This document shows, one piece after another, positions 1 through 7,118 of a DNA stretch of 64,000 nucleotides. Source of the DNA: Aliagarivorans marinus DSM 23064 (GTDB lineage Bacteria; Pseudomonadota; Gammaproteobacteria; Enterobacterales; Celerinatantimonadaceae). A program made the translations under genes and the position numbers. Positions within the stretch are counted from its first letter, which is position 1. Every line of letters starts with the position of its first letter. The notes beneath the pieces were generated by a model. That model saw only the letters and a program-made list of their open reading frames with translations. It was not told the DNA's origin and made no database searches. The stretch spans positions 505,096 through 569,095 of the forward strand of contig NZ_KE386907.1 of the NCBI RefSeq assembly GCF_000429485.1. The letters are read 5' to 3'.

Positions 1-227
1 CCAGCTTTACCCGCAGCTACCGCTCTTTGGCCTTGGGCGACAGCGAAAACGACCGCCGCATGCTGGAACATGCCGACGTGGCGATTGTTATCCCGCGCAA
101 ACACGACGCCCCGCTGGAGATTAACCGCATGCACAGCATATTGGCCCCCCACCCCGGGCCATTCGGCTGGTCCCAATCCATAGAACAAATCTTGAATACG
201 AGCATAAAAGGAGTGAATCATGGCTGA
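1..227 (+). CDS. Sugar-phosphoglycerate phosphatase (MPGP/GpgP-like HAD), 3' end only
   Basis: The gene enters from outside the window and only about 74 C-terminal codons are present, in the frame starting at base 3. The fragment contains ALGDSENDRRML, the HAD motif IV (GDSxND) that binds magnesium, and the tail typical of mannosyl-3-phosphoglycerate phosphatases. Enzymes of this family remove the phosphate from glucosyl- or mannosyl-3-phosphoglycerate. Its stop overlaps the start of the following glycosyltransferase by 8 bases, so the two are translationally coupled, and that partner points to glucosylglycerate as the product. The family call is good; the exact sugar is inferred from context. 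Confidence 0.8.
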   Translation, partial: SFTRSYRSLALGDSENDRRMLEHADVAIVIPRKHDAPLEINRMHSILAPHPGPFGWSQSIEQILNTSIKGVNHG

Positions 228-1434
228 TTTTTACCAGAATGGCATAGTCACCACCTTACACAACCTGACCGACCGCTCTACCGAAGAGCTGGAGCAGGAG
301 CTAATCAGCTTCTCGAAAATCCGGCCGATGAGTCTGGTTCTGCCTTCCCTCTACTCCGAGCTAGAGCGCCCTGCGCTAGCAAAGATTATCGAGGAGCTGG
401 CCAAGGTCCCCTATCTCAGTGAGATTATCATTGGCCTGGATCAAGCCACTGCCGAGCAGTTTGAGCACGCCCAGCAATACTTTGGCGATCTGCCCCAGCA
501 CGTGCGTATCCTTTGGAACGACGGGCCGCGCCTGCGCGCCCTTGATGGCCAGCTAAACGAGCACAACCTGTCGCCACGCGAGCCCGGCAAGGGCCGCAAC
601 GTCTGGTACTGTTTTGGCTATGCACTGGCCTCTGGCAAGGGCAAGGCGATTGCCCTGCACGATTGCGACATCACCACCTACAGCCGCGATATGCTGGCGC
701 GACTGCTCTACCCAGTGGCCAACCCACTGTTTAACTACGAGTTCTGTAAAGGCTTCTACGCCCGCTACGCCGATGGCAAGCTAAATGGCCGGGTTGCCCG
801 CCTGCTGGTCACGCCGCTGCTAAAAGCATTGAAGAAGATTGAAGGCTACGACGACTACCTCGATTACCTGGATAGCTTCCGCTATAGCCTCGCGGGCGAG
901 TTCTCCATGCAATCGGATGTACTGAACGACCTGCGCATTCCCTCAGACTGGGGCTTAGAGATTGGGGTGTTATCTGAGATCTACCGCAACCACTCAACTC
1001 GCCGCATCTGTCAGGTGGATATCGCCGACGTTTACGACCATAAGCACCAAGATCTCGGCAATGAAGGCCTTGATGGCGGCTTAGCCAAGATGGCCACTGA
1101 CATCACCAAAGCGGTGATCCGCAAACTGGCCACCCAGGGCCATGAGTTCAGCCCCGGCAAGCTGCGCACCCTAAAAGCCACCTACTACCGCATGGCCTTG
1201 GACTTTATCGAGAACTACCAAGCCGATGCCCTAATCAACGGCCTGCGCCTGGACCGTCACGCCGAAGAGAAAGCCGTAGAGCTGTTCGCCAAAGCGATTA
1301 TGAGTGCTGGCGAGACTTTCTTAGAGCGCCCCGCAGAGACGCCGTTTATCCCAAGCTGGAACCGCGTACAGAGCGCCATTCCAGAATTCATGGAAAAACT
1401 CTACGAAGCGGTGGAAGCGGACAACTGCCGTTAA
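220..1434 (+). CDS. gpgS: Glucosyl-3-phosphoglycerate synthase-like glycosyltransferase (GT81)
   Basis: A 404-residue GT-A glycosyltransferase of the GpgS family, which transfers glucose from an NDP-glucose to 3-phosphoglycerate, the first step of glucosylglycerate synthesis. A conserved GKGRNVWYCFGYAL segment precedes the DxD metal/nucleotide motif, seen as HDCDI with D148 and D150. The length fits the family. The ATG at 220 follows AAGGAG and overlaps the upstream phosphatase gene by 8 bases. A strong terminator hairpin follows 21 bases after the stop, so the pair ends an operon. Glucosylglycerate is a compatible solute used under salt or nitrogen stress. Mannose instead of glucose as the donor sugar cannot be excluded by eye. 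Confidence 0.85.
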   Translation: MADFYQNGIVTTLHNLTDRSTEELEQELISFSKIRPMSLVLPSLYSELERPALAKIIEELAKVPYLSEIIIGLDQATAEQFEHAQQYFGDLPQHVRILWNDGPRLRALDGQLNEHNLSPREPGKGRNVWYCFGYALASGKGKAIALHDCDITTYSRDMLARLLYPVANPLFNYEFCKGFYARYADGKLNGRVARLLVTPLLKALKKIEGYDDYLDYLDSFRYSLAGEFSMQSDVLNDLRIPSDWGLEIGVLSEIYRNHSTRRICQVDIADVYDHKHQDLGNEGLDGGLAKMATDITKAVIRKLATQGHEFSPGKLRTLKATYYRMALDFIENYQADALINGLRLDRHAEEKAVELFAKAIMSAGETFLERPAETPFIPSWNRVQSAIPEFMEKLYEAVEADNCR

Positions 1435-1455
1435 GCATTCAAACTCCCTTTGAGC

Positions 1456-1490
1456 GCGCCATCAGGCCTCCCCTGATGGCGCTTTCTAGC
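1456..1490 (+). terminator. Rho-independent terminator after gpgS
   Basis: An 11-bp perfect stem (GCGCCATCAGG, 1456-1466, with 1472-1482) closes a 5-base loop and is followed by TTTCTAGCCTTTT. It lies just after the stop of the synthase gene. Confidence 0.75.
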
Positions 1491-1498
1491 CTTTTCAG

Positions 1499-1528
1499 TA
1501 CGACAATCGCACCCGCTCGATTGTCGTA
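1499..1528. repeat. Perfect 11-bp inverted repeat after the terminator
   Basis: TACGACAATCG (1499-1509) and CGATTGTCGTA (1518-1528) are exact inverted copies around an 8-base loop. There is no T-run, so it is not a standard terminator. It could be an operator or an RNA-stabilising hairpin, or the scar of a mobile element. Confidence 0.6.
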
Positions 1529-1612
1529 GCATCAATTAGCCCCTCTTGCAGATGAAATCTCCAAACTGGCATTAGCAAAACGGCCAAGTGTTAGTGCACG
1601 CTCACTTCACAA

Positions 1613-1641
1613 TTGACAATTAAGTTATTGTTTAACATTAT
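1613..1641 (+). promoter_or_regulatory. Sigma-70-like promoter of the lipoprotein gene
   Basis: A perfect -35 box TTGACA (1613-1618) is followed after 17 bases by CATTAT (1636-1641), which matches 4 of 6 positions of the -10 consensus. The predicted start lies near 1648, about 34 bases before the chosen ATG. An overlapping TATATT at 1639 would give a 20-base spacer and is less likely. Confidence 0.55.
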
Positions 1642-1681
1642 ATTTCAGCAATTACCCTACTTATACATTAAAGGATTGAAT

Positions 1682-3604
1682 ATGAACAACGGAGTGTTAA
1701 AGAGCATTTTTGCCTCTTTGCTGTGTGTACTCTTGTTTGCATGTGGGGGCAGTTCATCAGGCGGTGATGACGACAATAGCCCTTCATTAAAAGGGACTGT
1801 GCAAGCGTTCTATAGCGACCAACCGGTAGCGAACGCACAAGTCAGTTTGTATGCCAACGGTTCATTGGTCGCTCAAGGCCAGACCAATAACGCTGGCGAT
1901 TTTTCTATCGAGTATGATTCAGCAGCCTTGGACGGCAGAGTGACCCTGTCCGCCACGGCGCAAGGCTACGGCGAGACCGCTCAGACCCTTTCTCTTCAGC
2001 AGTTAGAACAATCTATTCAGCTAAGAGTTCAGCGAGCCCATGAAACCGTCAGCTTTGACCCTAACAGTGCCAGCGACTTGCAAGTTCAAGGACAAACGCT
2101 AGTTGCACTGCCCGCCAGCGTACTGGTCGATGCCCAAGGCAACCCTGTTGAAGGCAACGCGAAGGTCGACCTTACCGTTATCGACCCTCGCCTAAACATC
2201 GAGCTGATGCCCGGTGAAATGGTGACTGAATCATCCAATGGCGAAACGGTACCGATTGAATCATTCGGTGCGATCACCGTTGAGTTCTATGACGAGCAAG
2301 GAAACCCGCTTAATATTGCCGAGGGCGAAACCGCGCAGATCCGCATACCCGCCGCTGGCAATAATCCGCCAGCAACCATCCCTCTTTACTATTTTGACCC
2401 ACAAACTGGCCTTTGGGTTAAAGAGGGCGAAGCGACTCTAGACAACGGCTTTTACGTTGGTGATGTCGCGCATTTCACTACTTGGAATGCCGATATCGAG
2501 ATGGATACGGTCGTGATCAATGGTTGTGTGGTTAACAGCGCTCAAGAGCCGGTGGCTATTGCTTACATCACTGCAGAAGGAATCACCTACAGCGGGTGGT
2601 CATCATCGTACAGCGACGAAAATGGGCAGTTCTCGATTCCCGTGCGTCGCGATAGCGAAGTGCTACTGCGAGCCACTGCAGCAAACCTAAGCGGCACCCA
2701 AGCCCTGCTCACCGAGGACACTGACCTAATAGCAGAGCAGTGTATTGTGGTCGACGGCGCTGTTAGTACCGTCACGTTAACTTGGGGGGAAAACCCCGAG
2801 GACCTTGATGCACACTTCTATATCCCCACAGCGCAAGGCTTTTACGAGAAGTTGTACTACCTCAACCCGATAGTGCGAGTAGAGGGTGTAGAGTTCTATT
2901 TGAACTACGACTACACCGAAGGTTTTGGTCCCGAAATCATTACCCTCCCCGACTTCCCCATTGATGGCACGTATGGCTACTACGTTCACCTGTTTGAGGG
3001 CAGTGGCAGCATCGATACCCAAGCTCGGGTTAACTTAGAGCTTGAGAACGTATCACGCGTGTTTGTGCCAAATGCCAACTCTGGCACCAGCACTGAACTG
3101 TGGCATGTGTTCGACATTGTGGTCACCGATGGCATCGCGCAGGTCAACGAAATCAATCAGTTTGTTTCCGCACCAGACTTACCGGAGTTGCCGGTCGATC
3201 CAGGCGGTCAAGGGCCGATTACTGGATCAATGTGCGAGGAAGGCGACATTACTCCCGCTATGTTCACCAGCTTCCAAGACTATTGGGACAATGGCGTAGC
3301 AGCTTGTGGCGTATACATGATGACTTACGCCGAGGAGCTGGGCGCTGATCGCGACCAGCTACTAGAAGACTTACTCGAGGACTTCCGCGAAGACGGATAT
3401 GAAATCGAGGTTGAAGATCCATGGACGTGGGAGCAAGTATTTGCCGCAATTGGCGAGCAAGCACTAGCGGAATGGGAAGCTGAATGGGGTAACACATGGC
3501 CCTATCCAACCAGCAACGCGCAGCGCGCAATGGCTTCCGGGAAATATGTTCCACAGAGCTCTATTCCTCAGCAATTGCTGGAGAGTAAGTACTACTCGAA
3601 GTAA
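1682..3604 (+). CDS. Large surface lipoprotein with carboxypeptidase-regulatory-like domains
   Basis: A 640-residue predicted lipoprotein. The signal peptide ends in LLFAC with the lipid-modified Cys at residue 21, followed by GG and a Ser/Gly/Asp-rich spacer, which suggests outer-membrane anchoring. The start was set at the ATG at 1682, preceded by AAAGGATTG. A longer frame begins upstream at a TTG that falls inside the -35 box and is rejected. About residues 35-120 and again near 300-360 resemble CarboxypepD_reg-like beta-sandwich modules (pattern G-x-V-x2-N-A-x-V). The C-terminal ~90 residues are acidic and Trp-rich. The gene stands alone between its own promoter and a terminator. A specific function is not recognisable. 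Confidence 0.8.
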   Translation: MNNGVLKSIFASLLCVLLFACGGSSSGGDDDNSPSLKGTVQAFYSDQPVANAQVSLYANGSLVAQGQTNNAGDFSIEYDSAALDGRVTLSATAQGYGETAQTLSLQQLEQSIQLRVQRAHETVSFDPNSASDLQVQGQTLVALPASVLVDAQGNPVEGNAKVDLTVIDPRLNIELMPGEMVTESSNGETVPIESFGAITVEFYDEQGNPLNIAEGETAQIRIPAAGNNPPATIPLYYFDPQTGLWVKEGEATLDNGFYVGDVAHFTTWNADIEMDTVVINGCVVNSAQEPVAIAYITAEGITYSGWSSSYSDENGQFSIPVRRDSEVLLRATAANLSGTQALLTEDTDLIAEQCIVVDGAVSTVTLTWGENPEDLDAHFYIPTAQGFYEKLYYLNPIVRVEGVEFYLNYDYTEGFGPEIITLPDFPIDGTYGYYVHLFEGSGSIDTQARVNLELENVSRVFVPNANSGTSTELWHVFDIVVTDGIAQVNEINQFVSAPDLPELPVDPGGQGPITGSMCEEGDITPAMFTSFQDYWDNGVAACGVYMMTYAEELGADRDQLLEDLLEDFREDGYEIEVEDPWTWEQVFAAIGEQALAEWEAEWGNTWPYPTSNAQRAMASGKYVPQSSIPQQLLESKYYSK

Positions 3605-3631
3605 CAGTGGTTTATTAGCTAAACCATCAAA

Positions 3632-3660
3632 AACAGCGGCATTTAGCCGCTGTTTTTTAT
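3632..3660 (+). terminator. Rho-independent terminator after the lipoprotein gene
   Basis: Stem AACAGCGGC (3632-3640) with GCCGCTGTT (3646-3654), loop ATTTA, then a run of T. Twenty-seven bases follow the stop codon. Confidence 0.85.
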
Positions 3661-3685
3661 TCCTTCCAGGCAAACCCAAACTCAC

Positions 3686-4048
3686 CTAACGCATCGAATC
3701 ATCCCCTGCGCTCTGCGGTTTGTCGCCGTCTTGCAGTTCAACCTCTTCCGGGTCGACCTCTTCGATTACCAGCGTCTCTGCGGTGCTGAAGTGAATCAAT
3801 GCAGGGGGGGAGTACATCGGCACCTGATCGTAGCTGAACACCGCGTAGTACTTGGGGATGTTCGGATTGCCGAAGTTGTCATAGGTTTACTCGTCCGCCC
3901 CGCCGTAGAGCTTCACCCCATCAAACGGACTCTTGGGTGGGTGGAAGCGATTGCGTACCACAAACGAGCCCACTAAACGTTGCTCGCTGGCGTTACGCCA
4001 GGTGATCTTAACCCGATTGCGTTCCAGCACTGCTTGCAAATCAGGGGG
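3686..4048 (-). pseudogene. Decayed C-terminal fragment of an Fn3-like-domain protein
   Basis: Read on the minus strand from about 4048 to the TAG at 3686-3688, the sequence gives a coherent protein segment starting PPDLQAVLERNRVKITWRN and later KYYAVFSYDQVPMYSPP, the strand pattern of a fibronectin type III-like domain. It then ends in an acidic tail (EEVDPEEVELQDGD). The frame is broken by TAA at 3887-3889, inside the segment YGGADE-stop-TYDNFGN. No start codon or coherent N-terminus exists: upstream of 4048 the frame becomes low-complexity His/Arg. This looks like the 3' remnant of a longer secreted-protein gene that was truncated and then acquired a nonsense mutation. The parent family is not identified. 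Confidence 0.65.
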
Positions 4049-4053
4049 TGCCG

Positions 4054-4215
4054 ATGCTCGATGGCTTCGGTTCCTATGGCGATAGCGATGGCGATAGCGA
4101 TGGCGACCACACCTTAGATGAGCGCGCCTGCAAGGGCAGCCTGGCGCGGCGTATCGATGAGGTGAGTCAGATACTCAATCACTTTAATTGCTATCAGAGA
4201 TCAACACAGACCTAA
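4054..4215 (+). other. Short open frame with Asp/Gly/Ser repeat, doubtful gene
   Basis: A 53-codon frame from an ATG at 4054 reads DGFGSYGDSDGDSDGD followed by a helix-like segment (LARRIDEVSQILNHFNC). There is no clear ribosome binding site, and it abuts the broken end of the minus-strand pseudogene. It could be another gene remnant. The DSDGDSDGD stretch resembles calcium-binding acidic repeats, but the fragment is too short to assign. Confidence 0.25.
4078..4107. repeat. Short tandem repeat, 12-base unit, 2.5 copies
   Basis: The unit GGCGATAGCGAT occurs at 4078-4089 and 4090-4101, followed by GGCGAC. It sits at the junction between the minus-strand pseudogene and the plus-strand open frame and may mark the rearrangement point. 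Confidence 0.6.
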
Positions 4216-4274
4216 GCTCCCCGCGCTAACTTGAGGTTACCAAGGATGAATCAAGTAACCTCAAGGACGCAAGC

Positions 4275-4829
4275 ATGGCCAGACCGACCAACAAAACAGC
4301 GCTGCTCGAGGCAGCCCAGACCAGCTTCGACAAGCTATGGCAAACCATTGATGGCATGGAGCCGCAGGTACTCAGTACCCCCTTCGATTTCTCCGACCAG
4401 CCAAATAAAAAAGAAGCCCACTGGCAGCGCGATCGCAACCTGCGCGACGTGCTCACTCATCTGTATGAATGGCACCAATTGCTGATTAACTGGATAGAGC
4501 GCAACCAAGCCGGAGAGTGCGCCCCTTTTCTCCCGCCGCCATACAACTGGAAGACCTATGGTGAGATGAATCTTGTGTTTTGGCAGCAGCACCAAGCCAC
4601 GCCGCTTGATGCCGCCATCGAGCTGTTAACAGTAAGCCATGCCAAGGCACTAGCCCATATCGAGACCTTCAGCGATCAAGCCTTGTTCACCAAGCAATAC
4701 TTTGATTGGACCGGCAGCACTACCCTGGGCAGTTACTGTGTGTCGGCACTATCGAGTCACTACGAGTGGGCAATCAAGAAGCTACGCGCCCACAATAAGG
4801 CCTGCGCCAAGCGTCTTAGCACGTGTTGA
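4275..4829 (+). CDS. ClbS/DfsB family four-helix-bundle protein
   Basis: A 184-residue protein beginning MARPTNKTALLEAAQ, the N-terminus typical of the ClbS/DfsB (DUF1706, DinB-like) family. Conserved features include WQRDRNLRDVLTHLYEWH in the second helix, the PPPYNWKTYGEMN segment and SHYEWAIKKLR near the C-terminus. ClbS is known as the colibactin self-resistance protein, which hydrolyses the electrophilic cyclopropane; most family members have no known substrate. The ATG at 4275 follows AAGGACG. The gene is monocistronic, flanked by decayed sequence on one side and a terminator on the other, which suits an accessory gene gained by transfer. Confidence 0.8.
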   Translation: MARPTNKTALLEAAQTSFDKLWQTIDGMEPQVLSTPFDFSDQPNKKEAHWQRDRNLRDVLTHLYEWHQLLINWIERNQAGECAPFLPPPYNWKTYGEMNLVFWQQHQATPLDAAIELLTVSHAKALAHIETFSDQALFTKQYFDWTGSTTLGSYCVSALSSHYEWAIKKLRAHNKACAKRLSTC

Positions 4830-4901
4830 CAGCCCTGAGCCCATGTAACACTATGCCCTTATGAACAGACACCTTAAGCCACAGCAAGCACGAATTATCA
4901 T

Positions 4902-4916
4902 CATTCCTTAGGAATG
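4902..4916. repeat. Small hairpin CATTCC-TTA-GGAATG
   Basis: A 6-bp perfect inverted repeat with a 3-base loop, lying between the ClbS gene and the stronger terminator at 4941. Its role is unknown. Confidence 0.35.
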
Positions 4917-4940
4917 GTGGGAGCTTATCTGCGCTTAATA

Positions 4941-4978
4941 CAAACCCACCCTAGAGGTGGGTTTGTTGTTTCTGCCTC
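4941..4978 (+). terminator. Rho-independent terminator
   Basis: A 10-bp perfect stem, CAAACCCACC (4941-4950) with GGTGGGTTTG (4956-4965), is followed by TTGTTTCT. It lies 111 bases after the ClbS stop and 43 bases before the next start, so it insulates the two genes or acts as an attenuator in the leader of the kinase gene. Confidence 0.7.
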
Positions 4979-5008
4979 GGGGTAACGTGTAAATCTCAGG
5001 GAGGTAGT

Positions 5009-5524
5009 ATGAAAAAAGTCGCGGTATTTGGTAAACCCGGCAGCGGTAAGTCGACATTGAGTAAAGAATTGGCAAGTGCCAGTGGCATCCCCTTGCACCC
5101 GCTCGACGCCATCGTGTTTAAGCCCAATGGCGAGAGAGTCGCACGGCCCGACTACGACGCCGCGCACATGCAGATACTGAACAGCGAACGCTGGATCATC
5201 GACGGCTTCGGCCCCATCGACTCGTTTTATCAACGTCTTGAGCATGCCGATACGCTTATCTACATCGATCTGCCCTACCCACTCAGCTACTGGCTGGTCA
5301 CCAAGCGCTTCGCCAAAGGACTATTCGTTACACCCGAAGGCTGGCCCGAGGGAAGCTCGATAGTCAAAGGCTCCATCGAGAGCTACAAAACACTCAGGCT
5401 TTGTCCAAAATTTTGGAATGCCGATTTCCGCGTGCGACTGGAGCAGCTATCAGCCGGAAAGTCGTTACATATCATCAACTCACTAGCGAAACTAAATCAC
5501 TTTGTGAGTGACAATGTTGGTTGA
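5009..5524 (+). CDS. P-loop NTPase, adenylate kinase/topology-modulation (FlaR-like) family
   Basis: A 171-residue small P-loop kinase-like protein. The Walker A motif is GKPGSGKST (G8-T16), followed by an L/I-x-L-D segment near residue 30 (PLHPLDAIVF) and RWIIDGFGPIDSF, the position where related kinases hold the lid-side substrate loop. ADTLIYIDLP is the Walker B-like strand and PYPLSYWLVTKRFAKG the following helix, as in the bacterial group annotated as DNA topology modulation protein. The real substrate of that group is unclear. ATG 5009 follows GGGAGG. A perfect hairpin follows the stop. No operon partner is visible. Confidence 0.7.
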   Translation: MKKVAVFGKPGSGKSTLSKELASASGIPLHPLDAIVFKPNGERVARPDYDAAHMQILNSERWIIDGFGPIDSFYQRLEHADTLIYIDLPYPLSYWLVTKRFAKGLFVTPEGWPEGSSIVKGSIESYKTLRLCPKFWNADFRVRLEQLSAGKSLHIINSLAKLNHFVSDNVG

Positions 5525-5542
5525 TATCACTACCCGCAGCCC

Positions 5543-5572
5543 TCAACCCTGAGCCCCTCAGGGTTGATTATC
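5543..5572 (+). terminator. Terminator-like hairpin
   Basis: An 11-bp perfect stem TCAACCCTGAG/CTCAGGGTTGA (5543-5553 with 5557-5567) with a 3-base loop, followed only by TTATC. It is placed correctly, 18 bases after the stop, but the T-run is weak. Confidence 0.5.
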
Positions 5573-5655
5573 GCTCACGAAACAGGCAAAGTGCGTGGCC
5601 GTTGCGCACTCGACCTGCGCAAACTCAGCTCTTCATGTAATTCAAGGACGAATGA

Positions 5656-7011
5656 ATGCAAGACCTACTGACCTTCTCATCGGTCAAGACCAAGTTTTAT
5701 CTGGCGATGACCTTTTTGGTTGTTGTCACCCAGCTGATCAACGGCTTGACGCTGGTTAACGCGCGCCAAAAAGAGATCGCCGAAGACATTCTTTTCAATG
5801 CCCTGCTATTCGCCGAGTACAACGCGGAAGAAATCGTCGAGTACTATGGCGAGGACGACGATCCCCAGCAGCAAAAATTGTTCGCGCTGATGGATGGCAT
5901 CGTGCAAAAGAACCGCGATATCGAAGCCATCTATGTTATCAACGAGCTCAACCAACTGGTGGTAACTCCGCAGTCCTTTGCCCAGCGCCAAGCGTTGGTG
6001 GGCGATTTGGAAACCGCAGGCGAGGAACTCATCGCTCGCATGCAATCCGGCGAGCCCTCAACCCAAAGCAGCCTGTACCGCGGCCATGAAGTGATCGACA
6101 TCCTCTATCCCATGGAAGGCGAGTACGACGGCAAAGATTACTTCGTGCACTTTCTGTTTAATTACAAGAATCAAGAGCAATCCATCGCACAGATGCAGCG
6201 ACAGATGCTGGTCAACGGCTTGGGCTCGTTCTTGGTCGGTTTGCTGCTGATTGTGGCGATCTCCAGCCACTTTACTAAGCCCATCAGGCGGTTGGTGAAT
6301 CACGTTAAGCAGGTATCAAAAGGGGACTTCTCGTCCAAGATCAATATCACCTCACGCGATGAGCTGGGCGCACTGTCTCACGCCTTCAACGGTATGCAAT
6401 CGGCACTGGCCCAATCGTTTGGCCAGCTAACCGAAGCCCGCGATCAACTGGCTCAGCTCAATGCAAACCTGGAGCAGCGCGTTGCCGAGCGCACCGAGGA
6501 GCTGCACGAAAAAAATGTCCAGCTGGAGCGGATGTCGATTACCGACAAACTCACCGATGTCTACAACCGCGCCAAGCTGGATATCGAGCTAGAAAAAGAG
6601 TTCGAACGCTACCAACGCTATCAACAGCCCTTCGCCTTGGTGATGATCGATCTCGACTTCTTCAAGCAGGTGAACGACAACTTCGGCCACCACGTGGGCG
6701 ACAGTGTGCTGCAAGAATCAGCAGCACTGTTTCTGCACACCGTGCGCGAAACCGACATATTAGGGCGCTGGGGTGGCGAAGAGTTTATGGTGATCTGCCC
6801 GAACACCAGTAAAGATCGCGCCATCAGCCTGGCCGAGCGTATTCGCAATGCCATCGAGCAGCATGATTTTGCCCATGTAGGCAAGCGTACCGCCAGTCTT
6901 GGGGTGAGTATGATTGAGCCCGGTGATACCTTCGAAACGCTCAGCTCACGCGCTGATACTGCGCTCTACCAAGCCAAGGAGCAAGGTCGAAACAAGGTGA
7001 AGTTTGCTTAA
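5656..7011 (+). CDS. Membrane diguanylate cyclase with HAMP and GGDEF domains
   Basis: A 451-residue inner-membrane enzyme predicted to make c-di-GMP from two GTP. A first transmembrane helix lies at about 14-34, a periplasmic sensor region at 35-185 and a second helix at about 186-206. A HAMP linker follows (TKPIRRLVNHV), then a coiled coil (AQLNANLEQRVAERTEEL) and a GGDEF domain at about 285-450. The active-site motif is GGEEF (373-377). The inhibitory I-site RETD (364-367) lies exactly five residues before it, so the enzyme should be active and product-inhibited. ATG 5656 is preceded by AAGGACG. It is monocistronic, and the periplasmic signal is unknown. Confidence 0.92.
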   Translation: MQDLLTFSSVKTKFYLAMTFLVVVTQLINGLTLVNARQKEIAEDILFNALLFAEYNAEEIVEYYGEDDDPQQQKLFALMDGIVQKNRDIEAIYVINELNQLVVTPQSFAQRQALVGDLETAGEELIARMQSGEPSTQSSLYRGHEVIDILYPMEGEYDGKDYFVHFLFNYKNQEQSIAQMQRQMLVNGLGSFLVGLLLIVAISSHFTKPIRRLVNHVKQVSKGDFSSKINITSRDELGALSHAFNGMQSALAQSFGQLTEARDQLAQLNANLEQRVAERTEELHEKNVQLERMSITDKLTDVYNRAKLDIELEKEFERYQRYQQPFALVMIDLDFFKQVNDNFGHHVGDSVLQESAALFLHTVRETDILGRWGGEEFMVICPNTSKDRAISLAERIRNAIEQHDFAHVGKRTASLGVSMIEPGDTFETLSSRADTALYQAKEQGRNKVKFA

Positions 7012-7052
7012 CGAGAACAATAGTTAAGAGCAGCAATCGTGCTCCATACAAC

Positions 7053-7083
7053 AAAACAGCGGCACAAGGCCGCTGTTTTCATT
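7053..7083. terminator. Bidirectional terminator between convergent genes
   Basis: An 11-bp perfect stem AAAACAGCGGC (7053-7063) with GCCGCTGTTTT (7069-7079), A-rich on one side and T-rich on the other. It serves the diguanylate cyclase on the plus strand and the alkaline phosphatase on the minus strand. Confidence 0.85.
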
Positions 7084-7118
7084 TCAGACTCAGAGTGGGT
7101 ACCCACCCGAAAATCCGC

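Noticed and set aside
17-205. Minus-strand open frame over the phosphatase fragment
   Set aside because: Shadow of the real gene; no ribosome site and no recognisable protein.
3731-3976. 81-codon plus-strand frame opposite the pseudogene
   Set aside because: The minus strand gives the coherent Fn3-like protein; this frame has no domain or ribosome site.
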